Shown piece after piece: positions 18,523 to 29,438 of a stretch of 64,000 nt of DNA (within the stretch, counting starts at the first letter, position 1; each line of letters begins with the position of its first letter). Location of the stretch: NCBI RefSeq assembly GCF_014400405.1, contig NZ_CP060496.1, forward strand, positions 682,001 to 746,000, read 5' to 3'. The stretch is from Brachybacterium sp. Z12 (lineage in GTDB: Bacteria; Actinomycetota; Actinomycetes; Actinomycetales; Dermabacteraceae). The notes beneath the pieces are model-generated. The model saw nothing but the letters and a program-made list of their open reading frames with translations, was not told the origin of the DNA and searched no databases. Position numbers and translations under genes: made by a program.

Positions 18523-20042
18523 GTGAACGAGCCGTTGCTCGAAGTGCAGGGAATCTCCAAGAGCTTCCCTGGCGTCAGAGCGCTCCAGGATGTCCAGTTC
18601 CGGCTCGACGCCGGAGAGGTGCTCGTGCTCGTGGGCGAGAACGGAGCCGGGAAGTCCACCCTGATGAAGATCCTCTCCGGGATCTACCAGAAGGACGCCG
18701 GCACGATCAGGATCGACGGTCGCGAGGTCGACATCGCCGGGCCCGCCGAGGCGCAGCGACTGGGGATCAGCATCATCCATCAGGAGATGAACCTGATGCC
18801 CGACCTCACCGTCGCCCAGAACATCTTCCTGGGCCGCGAGCCCCGCCGCGGCCCGATGCTCGACGAGAGAAGGCGCTGAACCGCAACACCGCGCGGCTGC
18901 TCGCCGACCTCGGGATCCCGCTGAGCCCCCGCCGCCGGGTCTCCGACCTCACCGTCGCCGCCCAGCAGATGGTCGAGATCGCCAAGGCGCTGTCCGTCGA
19001 CGCGCGGGTGCTGATCATGGACGAACCCACCAGTGCCCTGACCGACACCGAGGTCGAGACCCTCTTCGGGCTGATCGACTCGCTGCGGGCCGCCGGCACC
19101 GGGATCGTCTACATCTCCCACCGCATGGAGGAGCTGAGGAGGCTCGCAGACCGTGTCACGGTGCTGCGTGACGGCCAGTACATCGGCAGCCTCGAGCGCT
19201 CCGAGATCGACGTCCCCACCATCATCGAGATGATGGTGGGACGCACCCTCGAGACCAGTTCCCGTCCCGAGCTGCCCGAGAACGCCTCGCACGAGGTGGT
19301 GCTGAAGGTCGAAGGGCTCAGCACCCGCAGCCTGCTCAAGGACGTCGGCTTCGAGCTGCGACGCGGGAGATCCTCGGCTTCGCCGGGCTGATGGGCGCCG
19401 GCCGCACCGAGACCGCCCGCGCCGTCATCGGCGCCGACCGCTCCACCTCCGGCACCGTCGAGGTGCACGGGAACCAGGTGCGCATCCGCCAGCCGGCCGA
19501 CGCGGTCCGCCACGGCATCGGCTACCTCTCCGAGGACCGCAAGACCCTCGGCCTGATGCTCGAGCAGTCCGTCACCGCCAACACCATCGCAGCCTCCTAC
19601 GACCGCTTCACAGGACTTCTCGGAGTGGTCAACGACCGTCGCGCGCGACGCGTCGCCGCCCAGTACGTCGAGGAGCTGCGTACCCGCACCCCGAGCGTCG
19701 ACCAGCCCGTGAAGCTGCTCTCCGGCGGCAACCAGCAGAAGGTCGTCATCGCCAAATGGCTCGTGCGTGACTGCGAGATCCTCATCGTCGACGAGCCCAC
19801 CCGAGGGATCGACGTGGGCGCGAAGGAGGAGATCTACCGCCTGCTGCAACGGCTCGCCGCCGAGGCAAGTCGATCATCATCGTCATCTCGAGCGATCTGC
19901 CCGAGGTGCTGCGCCTGTCGCACCGCATCGTGGTCATGGCCAACGGCCGCGTCCAGGGCACCTTGGACAACGAGGACGCCACCCAGAACTCGATCATGGA
20001 ACTCGCCACGCGCTTCGACGCGGGGAAGGAACCGCAGCATGA
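18523..20042 (+). CDS. Sugar ABC transporter ATP-binding protein RbsA/XylG type, four apparent frameshifts
   Basis: About 507 residues after repair, the normal size of a duplicated ribose-type (CUT2) ATPase. The first half has Walker [16 protein letters not shown]-loop [12 protein letters not shown], a diverged signature ([14 protein letters not shown]) and Walker [12 protein letters not shown]. The second half has the usual degenerate P-loop (GLMGAGRTE), signature [15 protein letters not shown] and [19 protein letters not shown]. Frame breaks near 18866, 19366, 19864 and 20023 are each explained by one lost G. After the last repair the stop TGA overlaps the ATG of the permease gene. It powers import of a monosaccharide by the following two genes. 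Confidence 0.9.
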
Positions 20043-21057
20043 GCACTCCCGAGAGCGGCGCGACCACCGCCGACGCCCCCACCCCTGCGGCCCCCGCAGC
20101 GCCGTCCACGCCCCCGCGTGGAAGGTGTGGCTGCAGCAGGGCCTGGCCTTCGGCACCCTCATCGCCCTCGTCATCTTCTTCTGGGCCGCCAGTCCGCGCT
20201 TCCTGACCTGGTCGAACATCTCCGGCATCCTGCTGGCGACGGCCGTGATCGGAATCCTCGCACTCGGCACCACCTTCGTGATCACCACCGCTGGCATCGA
20301 CCTCTCGATCGGCACCGGCATGACGCTCTGCTCGGTGATGACCGGGATCTTCGCAGTGAACCTCGGCCTGCCGATGATCGTCGCCGTGGTGCTCGGCATC
20401 CTCACCGGCGGACTGATAGGCCTGATCAACGGGCTCAACGTCGCGATATTAGGGTTACCACCCTTCATCGCGACCCTGGCGATGATGATGGTCGCCCAGG
20501 GCCTCGCCCTGGTGATCTCCGGGGTCGCCCCCATCTACTTCCACGACGTCGAGGGCTTCCAGGCGATCGCCCTGGGCAAGCTCATCCCCGGGCTGTCCAA
20601 CGCCGTGCTGATCATGTTCGTGGTCGCGGCCCTGGCCTGGTTCCTGCTGTCCAAGACGGTGCTCGGCCGCATCACCGTGGCCATCGGCTCCAACGAGGAG
20701 GCCGCACGGCTCTCAGGTATCGACGTGCGGCGCTGGAAGCTCATCATCTACGTCGTGGCCGGGCTGTTCACCGGCCTCGCCGGCGTGGTGATGGCGGCTC
20801 GCCTCGGCTCCGCCCAACCCCAGCTGGGGGTGGGTTACGAACTCCAGGCCATCGCCGCGGTGATCATCGGAGGCACCTCGCTGATGGGCGGCCGCGGCTC
20901 CATCATCGGCACGCTGATCGGGGCGCTGATCATGAGCGTCCTGATCAACGGGCTGCGCATCCTGTCCATCCAGACCGAGTGGCAGAACGTCGTCGTGGGC
21001 GTGGTGATCGCCCTCGCCGTCTTCTTCGACACCCTGCGCAACAAGCGCACCGCCTGA
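20039..21057 (+). CDS. Sugar ABC transporter permease RbsC type
   Basis: About 339 residues with around ten membrane segments. RbsC-type motifs include [43 protein letters not shown] and [19 protein letters not shown]. The start ATG overlaps the ATPase stop; a Pro/Ala/Thr-rich N-terminal tail is joined to the first helix (AWKVWLQQG) by adding one C to the C5 run 20111-20115. It forms the membrane channel of the CUT2 importer with the flanking ATPase and binding protein. The sugar is probably a pentose or similar monosaccharide. Confidence 0.9.
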
Positions 21058-21147
21058 CCCAGCGCCTCTCTCGCCGCCTGCCCGCACCGCCGCGAGCAGG
21101 CGACCACCCCCACCGCCGGGAGACCGGCATCGACGATCGGAGCAACG

Positions 21148-22112
21148 ATGAAGTTCACTCGCAGAACCGGTATGGCGGCACTGGCCGCCTCACCCCTCCT
21201 GCTCGCCCTGCCGGCGTGCAACCGCGGCGCCGGAGAGGCGGGCGCTCTCGACATCGCCCTCGTCTCGAAGGGTTTCCAGCACCAGTTCTGGCAGGCCGTC
21301 AAGAGGGGCGCGGACCAGGCGGCTGAGGAGCACGGGGTGACGATCACCTTCGACGGCCCGTCTGCCGAGACCGAGGTCGACACCCAGCTGCAGATGATGC
21401 AGGCTGCGATCGACCGCGGGCCGGACGCGATCTGTTTCGCGGCCCTGGACCCCGAGGCCTGCGTACCGCTGTACGAGGCGGCGGAGAGCGCCGGCATCCC
21501 GGTCGTCGAGTTCGATGCCGGCTGCAACAGCGATTACCCCTCGAACCTCGCCGCCACCGACAACCATGCCGCCGGTGCGCTCGCCGCCGAGCACCTCGCC
21601 GAGGCGATCGGGGAGAGGGCAAGATCGGTGTCGTCGGCCATAGCCAGATCAGCCTGACCGGCGTGGACCGCCGCGACGGCTTCGTCGACCACATGGAGGA
21701 GAACCATCCCGGTATCGAGATCGTCGACATCCAGTACGGCGACGGTGACCATCTGAAGTCCGCGGACATCGCCAAGGCGATGATCGGCGCGCACGATCTG
21801 GTCGCCCTCTACGGCACCAACGAGGGCTCGGCGATCGGGATCGTCAACGCTGTCGAGGAGCTCGGGATGTCGGGCGAGGACCTCGTGATCGTCGGCTTCG
21901 ATTCGGGGACCGCGCAGCAGGAGGCGATCCGCTCGGGACTCATGCTCGGTTCCGTCACCCAGGATCCGATCGCGATCGGCCGCCTCACCGTCGAGGCGGC
22001 GATCGCCGCAGTCAACGGCGAGGAGCTCGAGGAGTTCACCGACACCGGGTCGTACTGGTTCGATGCGGACACCATCGATGACGAGGACATCCAGGAGAAG
22101 GTCTACGACTGA
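21148..22112 (+). CDS. Ribose-type sugar-binding lipoprotein RbsB type, one apparent frameshift
   Basis: About 321 residues. An N-terminal signal with a lipobox (LALPAC) shows that it is anchored outside the membrane by the Cys. The rest is a type-I periplasmic-binding fold with IALVSKGFQHQFWQAVKRG, VEFDAGCNSDYPS and YGTNEGSAIGIVNAVEE, typical of RbsB/XylF. A break at the G4 run 21610-21613 is repaired by one G, giving GEGKIGVVGHSQ. It is the last gene of the importer operon, followed by a strong terminator. A free monosaccharide is the expected ligand; D-arabinose is my suggestion from the neighbouring GH183 and GH172 genes, not something the sequence shows. Confidence 0.9.
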
Positions 22113-22129
22113 TCCATACGTCCATACGC

Positions 22130-22168
22130 GACGGCGCCGGCAGGGAGCTCTCCCTGCCGGGCGCCGTC
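22130..22168. terminator. Strong hairpin between convergent rbsB-like and DUF4185 genes
   Basis: Nested arms GACGGCGCC/GGCGCCGTC and GGCAGGGAG/CTCCCTGCC form a stem of about 18 base pairs with one bulged G. It lies 17 bases past one stop codon and 16 bases from the other, so it can serve both transcripts. Confidence 0.75.
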
Positions 22169-22184
22169 CGTCGCATGGGGCGGG

Positions 22185-23452
22185 TCAGCCCCGTGGCTCC
22201 ATCGCCCGGCGCAGCCCTTCGACCCGGTACTGCTGCACGTGGTACGGCCAGCCCTCGCCGGTGTTCCACTGCGAGCACAGCAGGTGCAGATCATCCAGGG
22301 TCGAGCCGGGCAGCACGTAGGGGCCGTACAGCTGGGCCACGCGCTCGTCGTCCTCCTGGCCCCAGTTGCAACCCCACAGGAGCGTCTCCGCGAGGCGGGG
22401 GCTCTGGATCTCGGTGGGCGAGTCCGCGATCAGCACATCGGCCCGGTACAGGCCCGCGTTGAACCAGGTCAGCACCCAGGCGCCGTCCACGATCCGCAGG
22501 CACATCTCGCCCACCTGGCCGCCGACCACCGGGGTGGGGTCATTGCCCCAGGCCCACTGCTGGTCCTCGCCCTCGCCGGTCGCGCCCCAGGTCTCGTACG
22601 CGCCGGGATCCAGCACCGCGTCCTGCTTCACGCGCTGCAGGATGGCCTCCTTGTCGCGCTGGAAGCCGGTGGTCAGCAGGTACACGTAGCCGTCGGTGGG
22701 GTGGAGGGCCCAGGTGCACTGCTGGGAGAAGCCGTCCAGGTGGTCGCCGGCGAACATCTCCGCGGTCCGCTCCCAGGTCTCCCCGGAGTCGGTCGAGGTC
22801 CAGATCTCGGTGGAGCCGACGTTCCCGAAGCCGTGGTTGAGCATCATCCACAGGTACATGGTGTCGCCGATGGTGATCACGTCACCGGGCAGGATGGTGG
22901 AGACCGGATCGCTGTCGTGCGGGTACTCGACCAGCTCCTCGGCGGTCTCGCCGCCCACAGCGCTGATCCACTCCAGGCCGTGTTTGAGCTTGCGCTTCGG
23001 ATCGGCGTAGAGGCCGACGGGGAGCGCCACCAGCTGTCGCCCACGGCGGGCTCCTCGAAGGTGTCGCCGAAGATCACCAGGATCCGTCCGTCGGGCGTGA
23101 CGGCAGGTGCGCCCAGATCGGTGGCATCCATCCGGAAGCGGGTGGTGATGCCGGGGCCGGTGACCGTCGCCAGGCGGGTGATCTCCGGGCGGTGGTAGTC
23201 CGGGTTGGGGTCGACGCCGCGGCCCACGCCACGGCCGGGACGACCCTTGCCGCCGGCGGGTGCGGCCTGGGCCGAGACGCCTGTGGCGAGCGCGGCCCCC
23301 AGGGCGCCGGCGCCCAGGGCGAGAGCGCCGCCGTGCAGGAATCCCGAACGGGAGACGTCGGCATCGACATCAGTCGGGGTGGCGGGGGAGGGGTGGTCGG
23401 AACGGGGTTCGTCGGGCGCATCGGAGTCTCCATCGGCTGTGGTGCGGGTCAC
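22185..23452 (-). CDS. DUF4185 protein, candidate GH183 endo-D-arabinanase
   Basis: About 422 residues. After a hydrophilic N-terminal region comes a Tat-like signal (VSRSGFLHGGALALGAG, cleavage near VSAQAAP; the Arg pair is degenerate), so the protein is exported. The body has the repeated strands of a DUF4185 beta-propeller: TDLGAPAVTPDGRILVIFGDTF, VGLYADPKRKLKHGLEW, STEIWTSTDSGETWERT, MCLRIVDGAWVLTWFN and QLYGPYVLPGSTLDDLHLL. DUF4185 is the basis of CAZy family GH183, endo-D-arabinanases that cut mycobacterial arabinogalactan and lipoarabinomannan. One missing base in the run 23019-23022 breaks the frame. The GTG start at 23452 lies 42 bases from a LacI-type operator. Family placement is probable; activity is inferred. 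Confidence 0.78.
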
Positions 23453-23491
23453 GACATTGCGGTCCCACAGTAAGCACGAGACGGGCCGGTC

Positions 23492-23505
23492 GGCAATCGT
23501 TTACT
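23492..23505. promoter_or_regulatory. LacI-type operator upstream of the DUF4185 gene
   Basis: GCAATCGTTTAC closely matches the operator GTAATCGTTTAC at 33522. It lies 42 bases upstream of the DUF4185 start. Next to it the 13-mer CGACGCAATGGAG occurs in inverted orientation and recurs near 23712 on the other side of the divergent region. Confidence 0.55.
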
Positions 23506-23658
23506 GACGCTCCATTGCGTCGAAGGCGCGTCTACCCGGCGGTCGGCAAGCCAGTTTCCTCCGGGCGCATCAAACAACAATCCAGGTCAGAGCGCGTTCG
23601 GCGGCGCGCGTTCCGGCCGCCACCTCTGCGACACCCGTCAACGACTTCTCGATAGGGG

Positions 23659-23687
23659 TTTACCAGGCCCCTCATCTCGCCTACGGT
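23659..23687 (+). promoter_or_regulatory. Candidate promoter of transporter operon A
   Basis: TTTACC, a 17-base spacer and TACGGT, some 47 bases before the GTG start. The LacI-type site at 23700 lies just downstream of the -10 element. Confidence 0.4.
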
Positions 23688-23699
23688 GGGCCCGCGATG

Positions 23700-23714
23700 A
23701 GAAATCGATTATCG
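23700..23714. promoter_or_regulatory. LacI-type operator of transporter operon A
   Basis: GAAATCGATTATCG contains the perfectly palindromic core AATCGATT of LacI-family operators. It lies between the candidate -10 element and the first gene of the operon, a repressing position. Confidence 0.5.
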
Positions 23715-23733
23715 ACGCAATGGAGTGCCGATC

Positions 23734-24778
23734 GTGAGCGACCCGAGCTATTCCCAGGGCGAAGCGCCCACCGAGCCCGCTAGGGCTCGGGCCGTTCTCG
23801 GCCAGGACCCTGCGAAGTCGGTCGAGGGCAGCGGCCGCGGGCGCTTCCGGTGAGACCAAGACGGCTGCTCCGTTCGGGCGCCGGCTGCTGACCGCGATCC
23901 GTCACCACCCCTGGATGTACGCCTTCATCCTGCCGGGGCTGATCTTCTTCGTCCTGTTCCACTACGTGCCGCTGCTGGGCAATGTGATCGCGTTCCAGGA
24001 CTACTCCCCGTACCTCGGGGTCACCGGCTCGCGCTGGGTGGGACTGCAGAACTTCACCTCGATCATTCGGGACCCGGAGATCCTGAACGCGATCACCAAC
24101 ACGCTGATCATCTCGTTCTTGCAGCTCGCCTTCGCCTTCCCGGCGCCGATCGCGCTGGCGATCTTCCTCAACTCCCTGCTCTCGGAGCGGCTCAAGCGCT
24201 GGATCCAGACCATCGTCTATCTGCCGCACTTCCTCAGCTGGGTGATCGTCATCGCGCTGTGGCAGCAGGTGCTCGGCGGCGCCGGCTCCCTGGCCAACGG
24301 CCTGTCCCTGCTGGGCATCGAGAACGTCAACCTGATGAGCGACCCCTCGTTCTTCAAGGTGCTGGTGGTGCTCCAGGTGGTCTGGAAGGACGTCGGCTGG
24401 GGGACCATCATCTTCTTCGCCGCGATCTCCACCATCTCCGCCGAGCTCTACGAATCCGCTGCGGTGGACGGTGCCGGCTCCTGGCGCCGCATCTGGCACG
24501 TGACCCTGCCCGGCCTGCTGCCGGTGACGGTGATGCTGCTGATCCTGCAGCTGGGCAGCGTGCTCACCGTCGGCTTCGAACAGCTGCTGCTGCAGCAGCC
24601 CGCCGTCGGCGCCGGAGCCGCGCAGGTGATCGACACCTTCGTGTACTTCCGCGGCATCGCCGGCGGTGACTGGGGAGTCTCCACCGCGGTGGGGCTGATC
24701 AAGGGCGTGGTCGGCACGGTGATGGTGCTCGGCGCCAACCGGCTCGCCAAGCGACTGGGAACGGACGGACTGTTCTGA
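23734..24778 (+). CDS. ABC transporter permease, LplB type (importer A)
   Basis: About 348 residues if the N-terminal tail is included. It has six membrane segments, starting WMYAFILPGLIFFVLFHYVPL, and the EAA loop YESAAVDGAGSWRRIWHVTLPG that contacts the ATPase. This LplB-type subfamily carries oligosaccharides. The GTG start at 23734 has GGAG nine bases upstream; the frame from it (SDPSYSQGEAPTEP) does not join the membrane part directly, and two lost bases or one extra base before 23870 must be assumed. The stop shares one base with the next start (TGATG). No ATPase is encoded here, so a shared MsmK-like ATPase is needed. Confidence 0.85.
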
Positions 24779-25660
24779 TGGCTGCCTCACGTGCTCCGTG
24801 GATGGAGAAGCCCAGCCCGCTGGTGCGGGCCGCGAAGATGCTCGCGATCGCGATCATCGTGACGCTGATGCTCTACCCCTTCGCGTACGTCATCCTCGCC
24901 TCGGTCACCCCGCCGGGGAGACGCTGCGCTTCGGGTTGATCCCCACCGACTGGACGCTGGACGCCTACCGCTCCGTGCTGGCCGGCCGGATCATCCCCCG
25001 CGCGCTGATGGTCTCGATCGGGATCACCTTCGTGGGAACCGTGCTGTCGGTCGCTTTCACCACCACGCTCGCCTTCGGGCTCACCCGCACCAAGGACATC
25101 CCCGGCTCCAAGGGCGTGCTGTACGTGGTGCTGTTCACGATGCTGTTCGGTGCCGGGCTGATCCCCAACTTCATCCTGGTCAAGGAGCTGGGACTGCTGA
25201 ACTCCTACTGGTCGCTGATCCTGCCCGGCCTGATCAGCGCCTTCAACATGCTGGTGGTGCGGAACTTCTTCATGCAGATCCCGGCCGAGCTCACCGACTC
25301 CGCCCGCATCGATGGTGCGAGCGACGGCCAGGTGTTCCTCCGGATCATGCTGCCGCTGTCCAAGGCGGTGATCGCCGTGATCGCCCTGTTCTACGCCGTG
25401 GGCTACTGGAACGCGTTCTTCAACGCCCTGATCTACATCCAGGACACCTCGAAGTGGCCGATCCAGCTGGTCCTGAACACCTACGCGGTGCAGGGCTCGC
25501 CGATCAGCAACATCGAGAACCCCAACGCCGCCGGCTCGGTGACCCCGCAGGCCATCCAGATGGCGATCGTGGTGCTGGCCACCCTGCCGATCCTGTGCGT
25601 CTACCCCTTCGCCCAGCGCTTCTTCACCAAGGGGTGCTCACCGGCGCGATCAAGGGCTGA
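24778..25660 (+). CDS. ABC transporter permease, YtcP type (importer A), two apparent frameshifts
   Basis: About 294 residues. It is the second permease of an LplB/YtcP pair: first helix AIIVTLMLYPFAYVILASVTPP, then TDWTLDAYRSVLAG, six helices in all, the EAA loop DSARIDGASDGQVFLRIMLPL and the C-terminal QRFFTKGVLTGAIKG typical of this group. Breaks at G4 runs 24915-24918 and 25631-25634 are each repaired by one G; the second restores the conserved end. It partners the permease upstream and the lipoprotein downstream. Confidence 0.88.
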
Positions 25661-25708
25661 GCGCCTCGGCCCGAACCATTCAGCAGGCACCGTCTCAAGG
25701 AGGAGACC

Positions 25709-27354
25709 ATGTCCCATCGCTTCACCCGCCGATCCCTGATGGCCGCGGGCGGCATCGCCCCGCTCGCCGCCCTCGCCGCATGTTCGGGCGAGACGCCCGG
25801 AAGCGGCGTCGCCATCGACAACGCCACCGGCCTCGAGCTGCCGAACCACACCCCGCCGCCCGAGGTCGACGGCGCGATCATCTCCGACGTGGAGGGGTGC
25901 CGCCCGGCTACGAGAAGCTCCCCGCCGAGCTGATCAGGACCGTCGACGCCCCGCCGGGAGACGGCGGTGTCCTCACCGAGTTCAAGATCAGCTGGGATGC
26001 CCCCGCGCCGCCGCTCGCGGAGAACATGTTCTGGCAGTCCTACAACGAGACCCTCAACGTCGACTACCAGCCGCAGATCGCCCCGGCCGGGAACTACGAC
26101 GAGCGCCTGGCCACCCTGTTGGCCGGCGGCGATCTGCCCGACATCGTGCAGCTGCTGGACACCGCGCAGTCCGCCCGCGCGATCCGTGACGGGGCGTTCG
26201 CGGATCTCAGCCCGCTGCTGGCCGGCGACGCGATCGACGAATGGCCTAACCTCGCCAACATCCGCGAGGACCAGTGGCGCTACGTCGCCTACGACGGCAA
26301 GATCGTCGGCTTCCCGATCGACCTGCCCGCCTACAACAACGAGTTCCGCTACCGCCAGGATTGGGCGGAGGAGAACGGCTACCCGGATCCGCCCGCGGAT
26401 GCCGAGGAGTTCAAGGAGCTGTTCGCCTCCTTCTCCAAGATGGGCGTCGACGGCCGCTACGGCCTGGCGGACGCCCCGGGCACCGCGATGATCGCGGCCA
26501 ACGCCATGTTCCATGTGCCGATCGGCTGGCGCTACGAGAACGGCTCCCTCACCTATCACCAGGAGACCGAGGAGTTCGCGGCGGCGGTGCAGTTCATGAC
26601 CGAGCTGTGGGAGGAGGGAGCCTTCCACCCCGACGCCCTGTCGCTGGACGCGAACGTCGGTCAGACCCTCTCGATGATCCCCGCCGGGACGGTGGGCATC
26701 TCCTGGATCGCGACCGCGAACTGGTTCAACCCCGGGGTGTACTACGACGCGCTGCAGGAGTCTCCGGACAGCTGGGCCCCGTTCGTCCCGCCCCACCACG
26801 AGGGCGACGGTGCGGGCCTGTTCGGCCGTTCCACCGGGGTCTTCGCCCGAGTGGGGATCTCCTCGCAGGCCGCCGAGGACGAGGAGAGGCTGAAGATGCT
26901 GCTGGACTACTGCAACTACCTGCGCGCCCCCTTCGGCAGCGAGGAGCACTACTTCCTGCATCACGGCGCCGAGGGCGACTACTTCACGCGCAGCGGCGGA
27001 GGGGAGCCGACGCCGGTGGAGGGCACCAGCTTCCAGCCCGAGGCCGCGCAGCTCACCTACGGCCTGGCCCCGGTGGTCTACGACTTCGCCGGGGCGCAGG
27101 ACGCGATCACCATCAACGAGCAGTACGTGAACAACTCGGAGATGGACCCCTGCGCGGGACTGTTCTCCGATGCGGCCACCCGTGCGCAGCCGCAGCTGGA
27201 CGAGCTGTTCGAGAGCTACGTCAACCAGATCATCGTCGGCAACCGGCCGCTGACCGATCTGGAGGTCTACCTCGAGCAGTGGCGCTCCCGCGGCGGCGAC
27301 GACATGCGCACGGAGTTCGAGGAGGCGCTCAAGGCCCGCGAGAACGGGGAATGA
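25709..27354 (+). CDS. Extracellular solute-binding lipoprotein (importer A)
   Basis: About 548 residues, long as in LipO/LplA-type binding proteins for oligosaccharides. RFTRRSLMAAGG is a Tat-like signal and LAALAAC a lipobox. Motifs of the family-1 binding fold include YDERLATLLAGGDLPDIVQLLD and YDGKIVGFPIDLPAYNNEFRYRQDW. A strong AAGGAGGAG precedes the ATG. One G missing from the run 25894-25897 breaks the frame near residue 62. The stop overlaps the start of the GH172 gene (ATGA), tying substrate capture to hydrolysis. The ligand is probably a short furanoside oligomer. Confidence 0.88.
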
Positions 27355-28511
27355 CGGTGTCGCAGACTGCAGGCCTCGCTGACCTCGCCCTGCTCAGCGA
27401 GGCTCGGACCTTCTCGATCAGCGCGGAGAATCGCGATGGCCGCCCGGGCGGTGGGGGACGCGCTGCGCGCGGCGACCACTCCACCGCCTGGGCCTCGCGC
27501 GAGCTGCCCGTGGGCTGGAAGAAGTCGCCCACCATCGACCTGGAGGGCCGCTCCCGGCGCACCTTCGCCGAGATCGAGGGGCCGGGCGTGGTCCAGCACA
27601 TCTGGATCACCGTCCTGCCCCAGCACCAGCGCTCGATAGTGCTGCGCGTGTTCTGGGACGAGGAGGAGGAGCCCTCGATCGAGGTGCCGCTGGGCGACTT
27701 CTTCTGCCAGGGCTGGTCCCGGTACGTGCCGGTCACCTCGATACCGGTGACCGTGGCGCCCGCCGGAGGGCTGAACTCGTACTGGCGGATGCCGTTCCGC
27801 CGCCGGGCCCGCTTCGAGGTGGAGAACCTGTCCACTGCCACGATCGAAGGGTTCTTCTACCAGGTCACCTGGTCGCAGGAGGACGTGCCCGAACGGGCCG
27901 CCTACCTGCACGCCCAGTGGCGACGCTCAGACCCGATGGACGAGATGAGCCCGCACGTGATCCTCGATGCCGTGGCCGGCCAGGGCCATTACGTGGGCAC
28001 CTATCTGGCCTGGGAATCCCACCAATCCGGCTGGTGGGGCGAAGGGGAGGTGAAGTTCTACCTCGACGACGACCTCGCGGGCGTCGGCCCTGGGGAGGGC
28101 GGCGAGGGTGCCACGGCGCCGACCATCTTCCCCACCATCTGCGGCACCGGCACCGAGGACTACGTGGGCGGGGCCTGGGCTTTCGAGGACCCTCAAGGGC
28201 AGTACGCCGAGTACTCCACCCCGTACCTGGGGATGCCCGAGGTGCACCGTCCTGATGGGTTCTACGCCTCCCAGCAGCGGTTCGGGATGTACCGCTGGCA
28301 CATCCCCGACCCGATCCGGTTCCGCGAGCGGATCCGGGTGAGCGTGCAGGCGCTGGGATTCCAGCGCCCGGTCGACGACCTGGTGCGCTACAAGCCGCTG
28401 CGCGACGATGTCGCCTCGACCGCCTTCTGGTACCAGTCGGAGCCGCATCGCCCCTTCGCCGACGACCCCGCTCACCAGGTGCTCACCTGGGACCTGCTGG
28501 ACCCCACCTGA
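27351..28511 (+). CDS. DUF2961/GH172 glycoside hydrolase A
   Basis: 386 residues, intact. GH172 enzymes cleave non-reducing alpha-D-arabinofuranosides and alpha-D-fructofuranosides. Family blocks are clear: GPGVVQHIWIT, LRVFWDEEEEPSIEVPLGDFF, GGLNSYWRMPF, GQGHYVGTYLAWE, FPTICGTGTEDYVGGAW and YLGMPEVHRPDGF. The conserved Glu of GTGTEDY is in the active-site region. No signal peptide is present, so it works on imported sugars in the cytoplasm. It overlaps the binding-protein gene and is about 50% like the paralogue at 33.7 kb by eye, the two differing most at the N-terminus, where this copy has lost the EGTGA block. Confidence 0.87.
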   Translation: MTVSQTAGLADLALLSEARTFSISAENRDGRPGGGGRAARGDHSTAWASRELPVGWKKSPTIDLEGRSRRTFAEIEGPGVVQHIWITVLPQHQRSIVLRVFWDEEEEPSIEVPLGDFFCQGWSRYVPVTSIPVTVAPAGGLNSYWRMPFRRRARFEVENLSTATIEGFFYQVTWSQEDVPERAAYLHAQWRRSDPMDEMSPHVILDAVAGQGHYVGTYLAWESHQSGWWGEGEVKFYLDDDLAGVGPGEGGEGATAPTIFPTICGTGTEDYVGGAWAFEDPQGQYAEYSTPYLGMPEVHRPDGFYASQQRFGMYRWHIPDPIRFRERIRVSVQALGFQRPVDDLVRYKPLRDDVASTAFWYQSEPHRPFADDPAHQVLTWDLLDPT

Positions 28512-28529
28512 CCCGCCCCGAGGAGACCC

Positions 28530-29407
28530 GTGACCATCCGTCTGATCCCCGGCGCCAAGCGCCGCCTGCTCGATGCCTCCCCTCAGTCGATGAGCCCTGG
28601 TACATCAACGACCACACCCTGATCCGTGCGTCCGACGGGCGCTGGCACGTCTTCGGGATCTGGCATCCCGAACCGGCAGCACCGCTCGACGAGACGATGT
28701 TCCTCCATGCCTCCGCCGACGATCTCGAGGGCGCGCAGTGGACGATCCACGACTCCGTGCTGCACGCCCGCACCGAGCTCGGCGAGACCCATGTGTGGGC
28801 GCCGCACGTCATCCACCACGAGGGCCGGTACTGGATGTTCTACGCCGGCGGCACCGAGGACCACACCGCCTACCGGATGACTCTCGCGACCAGCGAGGAC
28901 CTGTTCACCTGGACCCCGCACGAGCAGATCCTGTTCGAGGATGGCTTCGATGCGCGCGACCCGATGGTGATCCATGACGGCCAGCGCTGGCTGATGTACT
29001 ACACCCGCAATTCCGCGCCCGACGGCGGCTTCCACCAGGTGGGGGTGCGCACCAGCGAAGACCTCCTGACCTGGTCCGAGCCCGCGGTCGCGTACCAGTC
29101 GACCGTCTCGGGCACCTACGGAGGGCCGACAGAATCCCCGTTCGTGGTGCGCAGGGACGAGGGGTGGATCCTGTTCGTGTGCGAGTCCACGCAGTACGAC
29201 CGCACCCTGGCCTACTTCTCGACTGATCCGCTGCGCTTCGAGGACGCCGGGCAGGTCGACGTGGACCTCGACGAGCACTGCGCCGAGATCGTCACCGATC
29301 CAGGCGATGGGCGCACCTGGATCACCGGCGGCGGCTGGGGCCGTGGTGGGCTGAGCATCCGGGAGCTGCAGATCCTGCCCGGAGGCTCAGGCGCCGCCCG
29401 GGGTTAG
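28530..29407 (+). CDS. Five-bladed beta-propeller glycosidase, GH43/GH32-like
   Basis: About 292 residues. Signs of the GH-J/GH-F furanosidase propeller are WYINDHTLIRASDGRWHVFG (candidate nucleophile or base Asp), FDARDPMVIHDGQRWLMYYT (RDP motif) and TESPFVV (candidate acid Glu), with repeated W-F-Y strand patterns. It lacks a signal peptide, so it should act on imported substrate. One C missing from the run 28579-28582 interrupts the start; the GTG at 28530 is preceded by GAGGAG. It is the last gene of operon A, 18 bases after GH172. The exact family is unresolved between GH32, GH43 and related groups. Confidence 0.75.
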
Positions 29408-29438
29408 GGTGGGCGTACGACGATCGAGGAGGCCCGTC

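Noticed and set aside
18523-20042. Programmed frameshifting or pseudogene in the RbsA-like gene
   Set aside because: Four breaks in one gene, each a lost G and all motifs intact after repair, fit read errors like those across the whole window.
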